Source of the DNA: JOPF133 sp052144935
Lineage (GTDB): Bacteria > Acidobacteriota > Terriglobia > Bryobacterales > Bryobacteraceae
Reading direction: 5' to 3'
DNA: 45,870 nt
NCBI GenBank assembly: GCA_052144935.1
Contig: JBKQPR010000050.1
Span: 1-45,870 of the forward strand
A program made the position numbers and the translations under genes. Below, piece after piece: positions 34,947 to 44,301 of this stretch. The notes beneath the pieces are model-generated. The model did no database searches and was not told the origin of the DNA. It saw only the letters and a program-made list of their open reading frames with translations. Each line of letters starts with the position of its first letter. Within the stretch, counting starts at the first letter, position 1.

Positions 34947-35579
34947 ATGACCGTTACCCGTTCGATCGGGGTGGTGTGTGGCGCCATCATCGATCGCATC
35001 GTGCGCTGGCTGGCGCTATCCCGCATCCATCCCAACGTCCTCACTTTTCAGGGCCTGGTGATCAACATCTGGGCCGCCTGCCTGTTCGCGCAAGGTAAGT
35101 TTGTCTGGGCCGGGATCGTGGTCATCTGCGCCGGCCTGTTCGACATGGTGGATGGCCGGGTGGCCCGCGAAACCGGCCAGGTGACGCGCTTCGGCGGTTT
35201 CTTCGATTCGGTGGTGGACCGCTATTCCGACCTGGCGCTGTTCTTCGGCCTGCTGGTCTACTACGCCTCCATCAACCGCTTTTTCTATATCGTGCTGACC
35301 GCCATTGTGATGACCGGTTCGGTGATGGTGAGCTACACCCGCTCGCGCGCCGAAAACGCCATCCCCAAGTGCAAGGTCGGATTTCTGGAGCGCCCCGAGC
35401 GCGTGGTGCTGATCATCATCGGCGCCCTGTTCGACCGCATGGCCGCGGTCCTGTGGGTCATCGCAGTGCTTTCCAATCTGACCGTCATCCACCGCATGAT
35501 CTACACCTTCCATGAAGCCAAGCGCCTGGAAGACGCCCAGCTCCGCCTGGCCAAAGAGCACGCCGAGCCGCGCGCGTAG
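34947..35579 (+). CDS. CDP-alcohol phosphatidyltransferase family membrane protein
   Basis: 210 residues with several transmembrane helices. The CDP-OH-P signature D-x2-DG-x2-AR-x8-G-x3-D-x3-D is complete: DMVDGRVAR followed by GGFFDSVVD (about residues 68-93). The enzyme transfers a phosphatidyl group from CDP-diacylglycerol to an alcohol in the inner membrane. The alcohol (glycerol phosphate, inositol phosphate or other) cannot be told from sequence. It starts 3 nt after greA and is likely translated with it. Confidence 0.93.
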   Translation: MTVTRSIGVVCGAIIDRIVRWLALSRIHPNVLTFQGLVINIWAACLFAQGKFVWAGIVVICAGLFDMVDGRVARETGQVTRFGGFFDSVVDRYSDLALFFGLLVYYASINRFFYIVLTAIVMTGSVMVSYTRSRAENAIPKCKVGFLERPERVVLIIIGALFDRMAAVLWVIAVLSNLTVIHRMIYTFHEAKRLEDAQLRLAKEHAEPRA

Positions 35580-35763
35580 GCCACGGGGGCGAGCATTCTT
35601 CACCGCACTGGCGACGCTCCGGCCGGTCAGCACTTCTCCGATCGGGCCGATGCAACGATATGCTCAAGCGATGCTCGTTGCAACCTCCGCGCACGGCGTT
35701 TCAGCTCACGGAAGGAGCCTTCGGGCCGGCTGTGAGCGGTACCATGAAAGAGGGGTATGGCTG

Positions 35764-36020
35764 ATGGATTCCACGCTAGCCCTCGGCGAAGACCTTAGCG
35801 GTTTTCTGGCGACTCTGGGCCAGCCGATTGAGCAGACGGCGCGTGAAATGATTGTGGTTGAGCTGTACCGGCGAAGCCTCGTCTCCAGCGGCAGGGCTGC
35901 CGAACTCCTTGGGATTCCCCGCCTGGAATTCATCCAGCGCACCTCGGAGCGGGCATCCCGTACTTCCGCTTCAGCGAAGATGAATGGCAGGCGGAAGTCG
36001 CGGAGAGTAAGCGAGCCTGA
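35764..36020 (+). pseudogene. UPF0175 antitoxin-like gene, frameshifted
   Basis: Starts MDSTLALGEDLSGFLATLG at 35764 behind AGAGGGG. The core EMIVVELYRRSLVSSGRAAE, LLGIPRLEFIQ is UPF0175. Near 35945 the family reading shifts frame to HLGAGIPYFRFSEDEWQAE and ends at TGA 36018-36020, directly before the DUF3368 start. One indel thus disrupts an otherwise well-kept antitoxin. The upstream gap 35580-35763 shows nothing. Confidence 0.75.
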
Positions 36021-36487
36021 GTGCCGGTCATATCCAATTCGAGCCCGCTAATCGCGCTCAGTCAGATTGGCCGGCTCGATCTGCTGCGCCAGCTTCACCA
36101 ATCCATCTCGATTCCTCCATTCCTCCTGCTGTTGCGAAGGAAGTGGAGCCAACGGTTGCGAAACTGCCCAACGGGGTTCTAGTCCAAAGCTGGCACAGCC
36201 GCTCCAACCAAGAACGGTGAGCGGTTCCATTGGTCCAGGAGAACGCGAGGTCATTCAGTTTGGGTTTGGAGTTGGGAGCCGCGCTGCTCATTCCGGATGA
36301 GCAGCCTGCGCGACGGCTTGCCACGTCTCTGAATCTGCGGGTAATTGGGACGGTTGGTCTCCTGATGACGGGCAAGGAACGCGGTTTCCTGGCCAAGATC
36401 GGGCCGGAGCTGGATAGACTGTTAGCAGTCCGGTTCTTCATGGATCAAGATCTCTATGATCGAGCCATCGCCCAGGCTGGAGAGTAA
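36021..36487 (+). pseudogene. DUF3368 PIN-like toxin gene with multiple frameshifts
   Basis: Begins (GTG) PVISNSSPLIALSQIGRLDL, the DUF3368 N-terminus with its PIN-type Asp replaced by Asn (S-N-S-S). An exact 8-bp tandem duplication (ATTCCTCC at 36111-36118 and 36119-36126) breaks the frame; removing one copy restores SIPPAVAKEVEPTVAKLPNG. Two further frame changes precede and follow GPGEREVI, and the last part reads LELGAALLIPDEQPARRLAT, GKERGFLAK. At least three indels make it non-functional. With the adjacent UPF0175 remnant it is a decayed toxin-antitoxin pair. The following 36488-36650 holds nothing recognisable. Confidence 0.8.
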
Positions 36488-36650
36488 TTTTGAGGCTTCT
36501 GACGACCGGCGGGAGACCGCCCGGGGGAGCCATTGGCACGAGGCTCATGCCGAAGAGGACGCTTTACGGGAGGAATCTATCATGGCCCCTGCATGCGGCC
36601 CCCGGTCGGGGCTGGATCAATGTACGAGTGGCGCGTGACCCACCCGGAAC

Positions 36651-37664
36651 TTATGAGGCCGCGTGCCGGTTTGCGACGATTCTCAACGCTTCATCGAATC
36701 TCGGTTGGCGCAGGTTGTGCCTGAGCTGTTCCCAATGAACCCTGCCGTAAACGGTTTTCGAATGGTTATCCGCCAAGTTGACCCTGCGCGCCCAGAAGCG
36801 CCGCTGAAAATCGCTGTATGCGGGGACGGGCTCGCTGCAATCGGACGGCTTTCCCGCGGAACCCAGGCTGAGGAAGGCCATAGCGTAGAACATGTGGGCG
36901 AGCTGCTTCATCAGATAGAACCGGGCTGCCTGGTACGAAGCGGGTGGTGCTCCGAAATATTCCTGAAGATAGATGTGTTCCTCCGCTTCATTGGCGACGA
37001 GCATATTCGCCACTACCGCCAGGTCGGCATAGCGATCGTTCTGGAACGCAGCCTCCCAATCCACCAGCCACAGGCGGCTTCCATCGAAGAGGATGTTGTC
37101 CGGCTTGAACAGGTCGTTATGACTCGGCGCCAAGTCCGGATTGAGAGAGGAGTAGGCCTCCGCTAATCGCGCGTATTGAGCGAGAAGTTCCTCGAGGTCG
37201 TGTTCCGGCAGGATGTTCGCGGCCCGGAACTTCTGGAGGAACCCGTCCAGGGCAGGGCCTTTGTTCAGCAGAAACGTGCACGTGGTATTGAAGGGTGCGA
37301 CGGGAAACGGCGGCAGCGCGTGCAGAGTGCGCAGAGCGGCGGGCACGCGACGCAACGCGTCCGTTGCCGGAAAGGGTACCGCCTCCACAAAATCGGTGAT
37401 AGAGATCCGATCTTCCGGGCTGGCGTACCGGACGCGCGGAGCGAGTCCTGCTTCGGCCGCCGCCTGCATGCATCTGTAGTGACGCGTCATATCGCCAGCG
37501 CGCGTGTTGATCCGCAACAGGTATGCCGATCCTCGCACGGCGATGCGGAAGGCCCGGTTGGAGCCGGGCCGCTCGGTCAGGTCCCGGATGTGGTCGAATG
37601 CCGCGACACCGAAAGCCTCGTTCAGGCCGCGAGTCGCGGCCGCGATCTTCTCTTGCGGAATCAT
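36651..37664 (-). CDS. Aminoglycoside-phosphotransferase/choline-kinase-like kinase
   Basis: The start is the ATG at 37664 (MIPQEKIAAATRGL) with GGAGG 6 nt upstream; the longer frame is rejected. 337 residues. It carries YLLRINTRAGDM (lysine-loop region with Arg), the Brenner motif SHNDLFKPDNILFD and LVDWEAAFQNDRYADLA with the metal-binding Asp. This matches the APH/ChoK kinase family, where choline/ethanolamine-type kinases share DWEYA. The substrate is unknown; antibiotic resistance should not be assumed. Confidence 0.88.
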   Translation of the reverse strand: MIPQEKIAAATRGLNEAFGVAAFDHIRDLTERPGSNRAFRIAVRGSAYLLRINTRAGDMTRHYRCMQAAAEAGLAPRVRYASPEDRISITDFVEAVPFPATDALRRVPAALRTLHALPPFPVAPFNTTCTFLLNKGPALDGFLQKFRAANILPEHDLEELLAQYARLAEAYSSLNPDLAPSHNDLFKPDNILFDGSRLWLVDWEAAFQNDRYADLAVVANMLVANEAEEHIYLQEYFGAPPASYQAARFYLMKQLAHMFYAMAFLSLGSAGKPSDCSEPVPAYSDFQRRFWARRVNLADNHSKTVYGRVHWEQLRHNLRQPRFDEALRIVANRHAAS

Positions 37665-38397
37665 GAAAGTCCTCCATTCGTAAGGGCGTACAAAGGCCCC
37701 GTCGAAAAGCTGCGATGTTTTGGCGAGGCATGCTTCTCGGCGGCTCGACCCGCGGCCACGCCGTTCCGGAAAGCCCTGCCTCACATCTAAACCTGCCTCA
37801 CATCTAAAAACGATGGTTCGTGTGTCGATGCTAACCCAATTCAGGGGCAAGATCTAGTCTTGTTTTCAATGAGTTAGTTTGCGATCCTAAAACTGGAGAT
37901 GGCAGGATTAATGGGTCGCGCCGCTCTCCTCCCGCCAGACAGGAATCCCCACCAGGATTGAGTAAAGCCGGCAGAACCGCCGTACCACGACCCCGGTGCA
38001 GCGGCCAATAGCTGTTCGCGGATTTCTGCTTCCGGATCGACATGCGGCCTTGCGCACGAGCTAGCCATCGTTGTCGAGCGCCGGTCCGCTCACGATCTGG
38101 CGGCTCGTGACGAAGCGCGCGTCGCCCTTCGGATCGGTCCCGACGTACGTGCCGGTGTGGCTGATAAAGTGATTGTCGTTCGCATCCGCATGACGACGCC
38201 GTCGCAGAGCGCTCGTCTCACGCTTTGGGCGGGTCGGCCACTCGGAGAATGGTCACCCTTTTTAGCCGTTCGGCCATCACTCCCGTTAAGTCCCCGTCAC
38301 GTCAACTGGCCGCAAAACGCCCATGTCTAAACAGTGCAAGCCACATCCATTCGTGCGCACTCTAACGCCCTTGCAGGCTCCCCCCGGCCCCCGCCCC
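37665..38397. other. Intergenic with a possible short gene remnant
   Basis: On the minus strand 38061-38200 there is an open stretch reading NHFISHTGTYVGTDPKGDAR, FVTSRQIVSGPALDNDG and a TAG stop. It looks protein-like but I do not recognise it. 38287-38307 nearly repeats (inverted) the IS-end-like sequence at 16413-16433. Nothing else is seen. Confidence 0.35.
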
Positions 38398-38775
38398 TCA
38401 ATCCTCCAGGATCACGTGCGCCATTCCCAGTTCCGCCGTATGGGTCAGCGATAGCGACACGTTGCGCACACCCAGTTTCTCCGCAATCCGCGCCGCCACG
38501 CCATGCAGGCGCAGCGTGGGCTTTCCCGAGGGCAGATTGGCCACTTCGAAATCCTGCCACCGCACGCCGTGGCTCCAACCCGTGCCAATGGCCTTCATAC
38601 CCGCTTCCTTGGCCGCGAATCGCGCCGCGTACCGCTCGAAGCGATTGGCCTTGCGCTCCACGTAGGCAATCTCGGCGGGCGTGAATATGCGGCTGGTGAA
38701 CCTGGCGCCGAACCGCTCGATGGACGCTTTGATGCGCGGCACTTCCGCCAGGTCCACTCCCGTGCCTACAATCAC
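38398..38775 (-). CDS. acpS: Holo-[acyl-carrier-protein] synthase
   Basis: 125 residues with the AcpS signature: IVGTGVDLAEVPRI at the N-terminus (metal-binding Asp) and RYAARFAAKEAGMKAIG (Glu/Lys), ending LSLTHTAELGMAHVILED. It transfers 4'-phosphopantetheine from CoA to acyl carrier protein in the cytoplasm. It overlaps the mdh stop by 4 bp and so is co-translated with it. Confidence 0.96.
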   Translation of the reverse strand: MIVGTGVDLAEVPRIKASIERFGARFTSRIFTPAEIAYVERKANRFERYAARFAAKEAGMKAIGTGWSHGVRWQDFEVANLPSGKPTLRLHGVAARIAEKLGVRNVSLSLTHTAELGMAHVILED

Positions 38776-39704
38776 ATCTTGCTCTTCATCACATCCACCA
38801 GTTCCTGCACCGAGGACGCGCTCTTGTTGAGATGGGCCTGCTCGGATTCGGTCAGCTTGATCTGGTAAATCTGCTCGATCCCCAGCGCGCCCAGTTTCAC
38901 CGGCACGCCCACGAACAGGCCGTGGATGCCATATTCGCCCTCCAGGTAGGCCGCGCAGGGCAGCACCTTCTTCTTATCTTTCAGAATCGATTCCGCCATC
39001 TCCACCGCGGCCGCCGATGGCGCATAATAGGCGCTGCCGGTCTTGAGATACTTCACGATCTCCGCGCCGCCATTGCGCGTGCGGTCCACAATCCGGTCGA
39101 TGGTGGCCTGGTCCATCAGCTCCGTCAGCGGAATCCCCGAGACGCTGCTCAGCCGCACCAGCGGCACCATGGTGTCGCCATGGCCGCCCATCACCACCCC
39201 GGTCACGTTCTCCACCGACACCTTCAGCTCCGCCGCGATGAACGTGCGGAAACGCGCGCTATCCAGCACGCCGGCCATGCCCACCACGCGGTTCTTGCTG
39301 AAATTCGACACCCAATAGGCGGCCTGCGCCATGGCATCCAGGGGATTCGTCACCACGATCAGGATGCAATTCGGCGAGTACTTGGCCACCTGCGCGGTGG
39401 CCGTGCGCACAACGTCGAAATTGGCCAGCAGCAGGTCGTCGCGGCTCATCCCCGGTTTGCGCGGGAAGCCGGCGGTGAGAATGGCAATATCGGAGTTCGC
39501 GGTCGGCTCGTAGTCGTTCGCGCCCGTGAGCATCACATCGTAACCCTGGACCGGCCCGGATTGCAGCAGGTCGAGTCCTTTTCCTTGAGGAACACCCTCT
39601 ATCACGTCCACCAGGACCACGTCGGCGAGTTCCTTATCCGCAATGCGCAACGCGCAGTTCGCGCCGACGTTGCCGGCGCCTACAACCGTCACCTTCTTTC
39701 GCAA
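38772..39704 (-). CDS. mdh: Malate dehydrogenase (LDH-like type)
   Basis: 310 residues: NAD motif VTVVGAGNVGANCALRI; substrate loop FPRKPGMSRDDLLLANFDVV, whose Arg pair favours malate over lactate; VVTNPLDAMAQAAYW; GVLDSARFRTFIA; and the catalytic His in VMGGHGDTMVPLVRL. It oxidises malate to oxaloacetate in the TCA cycle. First gene of the mdh-acpS pair. Confidence 0.96.
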   Translation of the reverse strand: MRKKVTVVGAGNVGANCALRIADKELADVVLVDVIEGVPQGKGLDLLQSGPVQGYDVMLTGANDYEPTANSDIAILTAGFPRKPGMSRDDLLLANFDVVRTATAQVAKYSPNCILIVVTNPLDAMAQAAYWVSNFSKNRVVGMAGVLDSARFRTFIAAELKVSVENVTGVVMGGHGDTMVPLVRLSSVSGIPLTELMDQATIDRIVDRTRNGGAEIVKYLKTGSAYYAPSAAAVEMAESILKDKKKVLPCAAYLEGEYGIHGLFVGVPVKLGALGIEQIYQIKLTESEQAHLNKSASSVQELVDVMKSKM

Positions 39705-40059
39705 AGCAAGCTCCTTGAGCAGTCAGAATCGGGCAACTCGATTATAACAACCTGAACTCCCAAATCCGGCCGGTGCGGTTCGCCAGGCCGTTGGCCGCGA
39801 GATCCGGCCCTACGGCGAAATCGCACGCTGAGCGTTGCGGAAGGAATTATGGGCCGCTGGGCCCCAACTGGGTCCCACCACCTGGTAAGGCTCGACGCCG
39901 TAAGCCCAGCGAAACGCAGCAGCCGGGAGTGGCGCGTTGGATTCTCGGGCTGCCGGGCGCCACCCGGTGCACTGCCAATATCGACGAAAATATACGTTTC
40001 TCTCTAACTTGCCCGCAAACACCGGCGCGCGCCTCGGCGATGACATCCGGTGGACGTTC

Positions 40060-40143
40060 TTCCCCTCCTTCCCCTCCTTCCCCTCTTCCCCCCCTTCCCC
40101 CCTTCCGGCGGGCGCGGAAGTCCGGCGCTCGATGCACTATAAT
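40060..40143 (+). promoter_or_regulatory. Polypyrimidine tract and -10 element ahead of the acylase gene
   Basis: 40060-40105 is an almost pure C/T run on the plus strand (TTCCCCTCC units). TATAAT at 40138-40143 is a perfect -10, giving a leader of under 20 nt before the ATG at 40168. A matching -35 is not clear. The rest of 39705-40167 shows nothing. Confidence 0.4.
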
Positions 40144-40167
40144 ATCTCCCGGATAGAAGAGTCCCGC

Positions 40168-42381
40168 ATGACGAACAAACTTGCCCTAAAGACGCTCGCT
40201 CTCCTCTTCGCGGCCGCATCGAGCGCCGCCGCATTTCAGGCAGCCCAGAATCCGGACGCCGCGCGCTGGGAGCGGGAGGCCCGCAATGTCAGTATCATCC
40301 GGGACGATTGGGGCATTGCGCACGTTTATGGAAAAACGGACGCCGACGCGGTCTTTGGCGCCGAGTATGCCCAGGCCGAGGACGATTTCAATCGTATCGA
40401 GACGAACTACGTCACCTCGCTTGGGCGCCTGGCGGAGGTTGAGGGTCAGTCCAAAATATACCAGGATCTGCGCATGAAGCTCTTCATCGACCCCGCCGTG
40501 CTGCGGACTCAATACGCGGCCAGCCCGGCGTGGTTGCAGAAGCTCATGAATGCCTTCGCCGACGGCCTGAACTTCTACCTCTACAAACATCCCGAGGTGA
40601 AACCGGCATTAATCCAGCGATTCGAGCCCTGGATGGCGCTCTCCTTCACCGAGGGGAGCGTTCCCCTCGGGGGCGACATCGACAAGGTCAACCTCAACCA
40701 ACTGCAGGCGTTCTACGGCAAAGTTCCGGTGACCCAGGAGCCGGCGGCGGAGGAGTACGAGCCGGAACCTGGGGGATCGAACGGGGCCGCCATTGCGCCC
40801 GCCAACACCACCGCGCATCACGCCCTGCTGTTGATCAATCCGCACACCTCGTTCTTCTTCCGCAGCGAGCTGCAGATGGTGAGCGAGGAAGGGCTGAATG
40901 CCTACGGCGCGTCGACCTGGGGCCAGTTCTTCATCTACCAGGGATTCAACGACCGCGCCGGCTGGATGCACACCACCAGCGGCGTGGATGCGATCGACGA
41001 ATATCTCGAAACCGTGTCGAAGAAGGGCGATCGCTTTTACTACAAGTACGGCAACGAAGAGCGTCCGGTCACGGCCTCGGAGATCACCGTGCGTTACAAG
41101 ACCGGCGACGGGATGGCCGAAAAGAAGTTCACCGTTTTTCGCACGCACCATGGCCCCATCGTCCGAGAGGCCAACGGCAACTGGGTGGCCATACGGTTGA
41201 TGCAGGAGCCCATCAAGGCGCTCACGCAATCCTACACGCGCACCAAGGCGAGGGACTACAAGTCGTACTGGAAGACCATGGAACTCCAGGCGAACTCGTC
41301 GAACAATACCATCTTCGCCGACGCCGATGGCGACATCGCCTATTTCCACGGCAACTTCATTCCCCGGCGCGATACCAGGTTCGACTGGACCAGGCCGGTG
41401 GACGGCAGCGATCCGGAGACGGAATGGAAGGGACTGCTCTCCGTCGAAGAAACGCCGCACCTGCTGAACCCCCAAAGCGGTTGGCTCTACAACACCAACA
41501 ACTGGCCCTGGTCGGCGGCCGGGCCGAGCAGCCCGAAGAAGGAAGACTATCCCGCTTATGTGGAGAACGGCGGCGAATCCGCGCGCGGGCTGCACGCCAT
41601 CCGGGTCTTGCAGAACAAGAAAGACTTCACCCTCAACTCGCTGATCGCCGCCGCGTTCGACAGCTACCTCACCTGGTTTGAGAAGCCCATTCCGGCCCTG
41701 GTCAAGGCTTGGGACGACGCCCCGGCCAGCCATCCCTTGAAGGCCAAATTGGCCGAGCAGATCGCGGTGCTGCGCACCTGGGATCTGCGATGGGGGGTGA
41801 ACTCCGTGCCCACGTCTTTGGCGATTTTCTGGGGCGACGAGGCCCGCCGGAGCGGGGCGCCATCCGGGCCCGGCGGGAGAAGGGGAGGCGGTGGCGGCAG
41901 AGGCGCGCCCGTCGACGACCCGCTCCGCGATGTGCCGGCGGAGCGGCTTCTGCAGGCGCTGGCGGCGGCCTCCGACAAACTCACGGCCGACTTCGGAAGC
42001 TGGAAGACCCCCTGGGGCGACATCAACCGCTTCCAGCGCCTCACCGGCGACATTGTCCAGCCCTTCAGCGATTCCGGACCCAGCATTCCGGTGGGCTTCC
42101 CGTACTCGCAGTGGGGATCGCTGGCCTCCTTCGCAGCGCGCGCGTACCCTGGGACGAAGAAGTGGTACGGCACCAGCGGGAACAGTTTCGTGGCCGTGGT
42201 CGAGTTCGGCGAAAAGGTGCGGGCCATGGCCGTGACGGCCGGCGGAGAGAGCGGCCATCCGCCGTCCCCGCACTTCAACGATGAGGCCAAGCGGTACGCC
42301 ACGGGCGACTTGCGGGAGGTCTACTACTACCGCGAGCAGCTCAAGGGGCATACCGAGCGGGAGTACCATCCGGGAAGCTGA
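40168..42381 (+). CDS. Penicillin-acylase family Ntn-hydrolase (exported)
   Basis: The start is the ATG at 40168 (MTNKLALKTLALLFAAASSA, signal peptide); the open frame upstream covers the promoter and is rejected. 737 residues. NVSIIRDDWGIAHVYGKTDA and AEYAQAEDDFNRIE match the small-subunit start of penicillin/aculeacin acylases. GGSNGAAIAP should supply the N-terminal nucleophile Ser after autocleavage, followed by LLINPHTSFFF. The large subunit has NNTIFADADGDIAYFHGNF and FGSWKTPWGDINRFQRL. It is a periplasmic amide hydrolase, plausibly acting on acyl-homoserine lactones, antibiotics or N-acyl amino acids (inference). A Gly/Arg-rich insert lies near residue 570. Confidence 0.92.
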   Translation: MTNKLALKTLALLFAAASSAAAFQAAQNPDAARWEREARNVSIIRDDWGIAHVYGKTDADAVFGAEYAQAEDDFNRIETNYVTSLGRLAEVEGQSKIYQDLRMKLFIDPAVLRTQYAASPAWLQKLMNAFADGLNFYLYKHPEVKPALIQRFEPWMALSFTEGSVPLGGDIDKVNLNQLQAFYGKVPVTQEPAAEEYEPEPGGSNGAAIAPANTTAHHALLLINPHTSFFFRSELQMVSEEGLNAYGASTWGQFFIYQGFNDRAGWMHTTSGVDAIDEYLETVSKKGDRFYYKYGNEERPVTASEITVRYKTGDGMAEKKFTVFRTHHGPIVREANGNWVAIRLMQEPIKALTQSYTRTKARDYKSYWKTMELQANSSNNTIFADADGDIAYFHGNFIPRRDTRFDWTRPVDGSDPETEWKGLLSVEETPHLLNPQSGWLYNTNNWPWSAAGPSSPKKEDYPAYVENGGESARGLHAIRVLQNKKDFTLNSLIAAAFDSYLTWFEKPIPALVKAWDDAPASHPLKAKLAEQIAVLRTWDLRWGVNSVPTSLAIFWGDEARRSGAPSGPGGRRGGGGGRGAPVDDPLRDVPAERLLQALAAASDKLTADFGSWKTPWGDINRFQRLTGDIVQPFSDSGPSIPVGFPYSQWGSLASFAARAYPGTKKWYGTSGNSFVAVVEFGEKVRAMAVTAGGESGHPPSPHFNDEAKRYATGDLREVYYYREQLKGHTEREYHPGS

Positions 42382-42908
42382 AGCTACGGCGGCGACATCG
42401 CCGGCAAGCGCGTGCGCCCATAAAGGCCATTGTGTTTGGGAGGCCGACGGCCCGCTTCCTTCCCGGCAGATCCGGACCGCGCGTCAGTTTTGGACTTTGC
42501 AGGCGCTGCATGGCCGGCGAGACCGGCCCGCTGTGAAGCGGCATGAGCGGCGCGAGCGCGCTTCGGGATTCGCGCCGTAATCCTTAGATGAGGCCACCCG
42601 GTCGCACCGGGCAAAGCGACGTTTCCTAATACCAGCACGCCATCCCGTTGGTTTCGGCGGCGCGGCACGATACGGGTGCCGGCATCCACGCCGTCAAGCC
42701 TCACATGTATGCGCGTGACCTTCGACGATGTCAAACGGCGGCTGTCGGACCGGTCGCGGGCGTGAATCCGGACAGAACGCGTCTGGGCGGTGTTTCAGTG
42801 CAATCCTAACGCGGAAGCGCCCGCGCGCTTTTTTCCGGGCCGCCACCAGATCCGGCCACCGGGCCGCCCGGCGGAGCGCCTGAAGCCCTACCAAGGGCTG
42901 CTTTGCAA
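42382..42908. other. Intergenic, nothing recognised
   Basis: About 530 bp of GC-rich sequence after the acylase gene, without protein-like frames. No clear terminator or repeat was found. Confidence 0.35.
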
Positions 42909-42933
42909 TAATATAGCTTATCATGCTATATTA
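42909..42933. promoter_or_regulatory. Palindromic operator of the HTH/nucleotidyltransferase pair
   Basis: TAATATAGC and GCTATATTA form a perfect 9-bp inverted repeat around a 7-nt spacer. The AT-rich site stands out in a GC-rich context and lies just ahead of (and overlaps the first possible ATG of) the HTH gene, as expected for autoregulation. Confidence 0.65.
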
Positions 42934-42955
42934 CCTTCGTGGGCGGGACCAAGGA

Positions 42956-43648
42956 ATGACTGCCGAGCAGTGGACTACCGGACGGGAAAAAGCGGGCTTG
43001 ACCCAAGTTGTGGCTGCGGGTTCTCTGAACGTGTCGCAGCCGTATCTGTCGCAACTCGAAACGGGATTGCGAGTGGCCAGTGCTAAACTCGCTGGCAAAG
43101 CCGCGAAGCTTTATGGACTCCCGCCCACGGCGCTGCCCCTGCCCTCGGCGCTCGATGTTCAGCGGGTCTCGCCGGACGACCTTCAGCGAAAGCTTGCTTC
43201 TCTCGGCTATCCCGGCTTCGAGCATCTTCGTTCCAAGGTGGTGAGTAATCCCGCTGAAGTTGTGCTCAATGCCGTGGTGAGTCGAGATCTGGACACGCGC
43301 CTGGTTGAAGCCCTGCCCTGGGTCCTGAGCACGTACACCGATCTGAACTGGGAATGGCTCCGCAACCGCGCCAAACTGAATAACGCTCAAAACCGGCTGG
43401 GATACCTCGTGCATCTGGCAGAGCAAACCGCGCGCGCTCTGCCGGCGCATCGGGAAGCGGTTCAGGTCTTGTCCGGGTGGGAAAATGAACTCGAAGAAGC
43501 CCGTCTCGCTCGTGAGGGAACCCTTTGCCGCGATTCGATGCCGGAGCCTGAGCGCGCCTGGTTAAGGTCAAATCGTCCTGAAGCCGCGGCACATTGGAGC
43601 CTGTTGACCGACTTGGCAACCGAGCAGCTACGCTATGCCGCGCATTGA
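42956..43648 (+). CDS. XRE-type HTH protein, likely antitoxin of a nucleotidyltransferase pair
   Basis: The ATG at 42956 is preferred because the first ATG (42923) lies inside the operator palindrome. 230 residues. The N-terminus GREKAGLTQ, SLNVSQPYLSQLETGLR is a Cro/XRE HTH. The rest is an alpha-helical domain without a recognised name (TDLNWEWLRNRAKLNNAQNR, LVHLAEQTARAL). It overlaps the next gene by 14 bp, typical of toxin-antitoxin operons. Confidence 0.85.
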   Translation: MTAEQWTTGREKAGLTQVVAAGSLNVSQPYLSQLETGLRVASAKLAGKAAKLYGLPPTALPLPSALDVQRVSPDDLQRKLASLGYPGFEHLRSKVVSNPAEVVLNAVVSRDLDTRLVEALPWVLSTYTDLNWEWLRNRAKLNNAQNRLGYLVHLAEQTARALPAHREAVQVLSGWENELEEARLAREGTLCRDSMPEPERAWLRSNRPEAAAHWSLLTDLATEQLRYAAH

Positions 43649-44177
43649 AGCGCCGCCGGAGCCGTGGCGATCTTTCTTCGCTGAGGTGGACTCCCGCCTT
43701 AGCGAAGAAGTTCACCTGCACTGCTGCGGCGGCTTCGTTGTGACGCAACTCTATGGCGTCGCCCGGACTACCAGCGACGTTGACTTCTTGTGCGTCGTGC
43801 CGAACGTGGTGAGCGAACTGACGGACATCGGCGGGAAAGGGTCGCCCTTGCATCGAAAGCATAAGGTCTATCTGGATGCCGTCACGGTCGCCACGCCGCC
43901 TGAAAACTACGAAGACCGGCTCGTGCCTATGTTCTTCGGCGCGTGGCGCCGGCTCCGGCTCTCCGCGCTGGAGGCCCATGATTTGGCTCTTTCCAAGCTG
44001 GAACGGAATTTTGGACTCGATCGTGACGACGTACAACAGCTCGCACGCGCCGGCCACCTGAGAGCGGATATTCTGAGAGAGCGTTATTACACCGAACTTC
44101 GTCCGAATCTCTTGGCCCACGAAGCCCGACACGACTTGACGCTCCAACTGTGGCTTGAGTCTTATTGGCCGCTGTGA
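43635..44177 (+). CDS. Nucleotidyltransferase-fold protein (DUF6036-like), likely toxin
   Basis: 180 residues. HCCGGFVVTQLYGVARTTSD followed by VDFL is the G-G/D-x-D core of a minimal nucleotidyltransferase. YLDAVTV supplies the third acidic position, and LSALEAHDLALSKLERN is the usual helix of DUF6036-type proteins. Such proteins pair with HTH antitoxins (AbiEii/MenT-like logic). The gene looks intact. Toxin function is inference. Confidence 0.82.
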   Translation: MPRIEAPPEPWRSFFAEVDSRLSEEVHLHCCGGFVVTQLYGVARTTSDVDFLCVVPNVVSELTDIGGKGSPLHRKHKVYLDAVTVATPPENYEDRLVPMFFGAWRRLRLSALEAHDLALSKLERNFGLDRDDVQQLARAGHLRADILRERYYTELRPNLLAHEARHDLTLQLWLESYWPL

Positions 44178-44301
44178 TCTTCAAACGCGGTCTGGTTGCG
44201 GGGCGCATTTCGGGCTTACAGCACGCTGCCGCCAATGGAACGAATCCGCGATGACGCCCGGGCGCGTAAAGCGCGTCGCGCCCACAACTCATTGATTTCA
44301 T

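Noticed and set aside
36651..37664. Aminoglycoside resistance gene
   Set aside because: Only the broad kinase family is visible; nothing points to aminoglycosides.
40609..42369. 586-residue minus-strand frame opposite the acylase gene
   Set aside because: Antisense shadow with no motifs.
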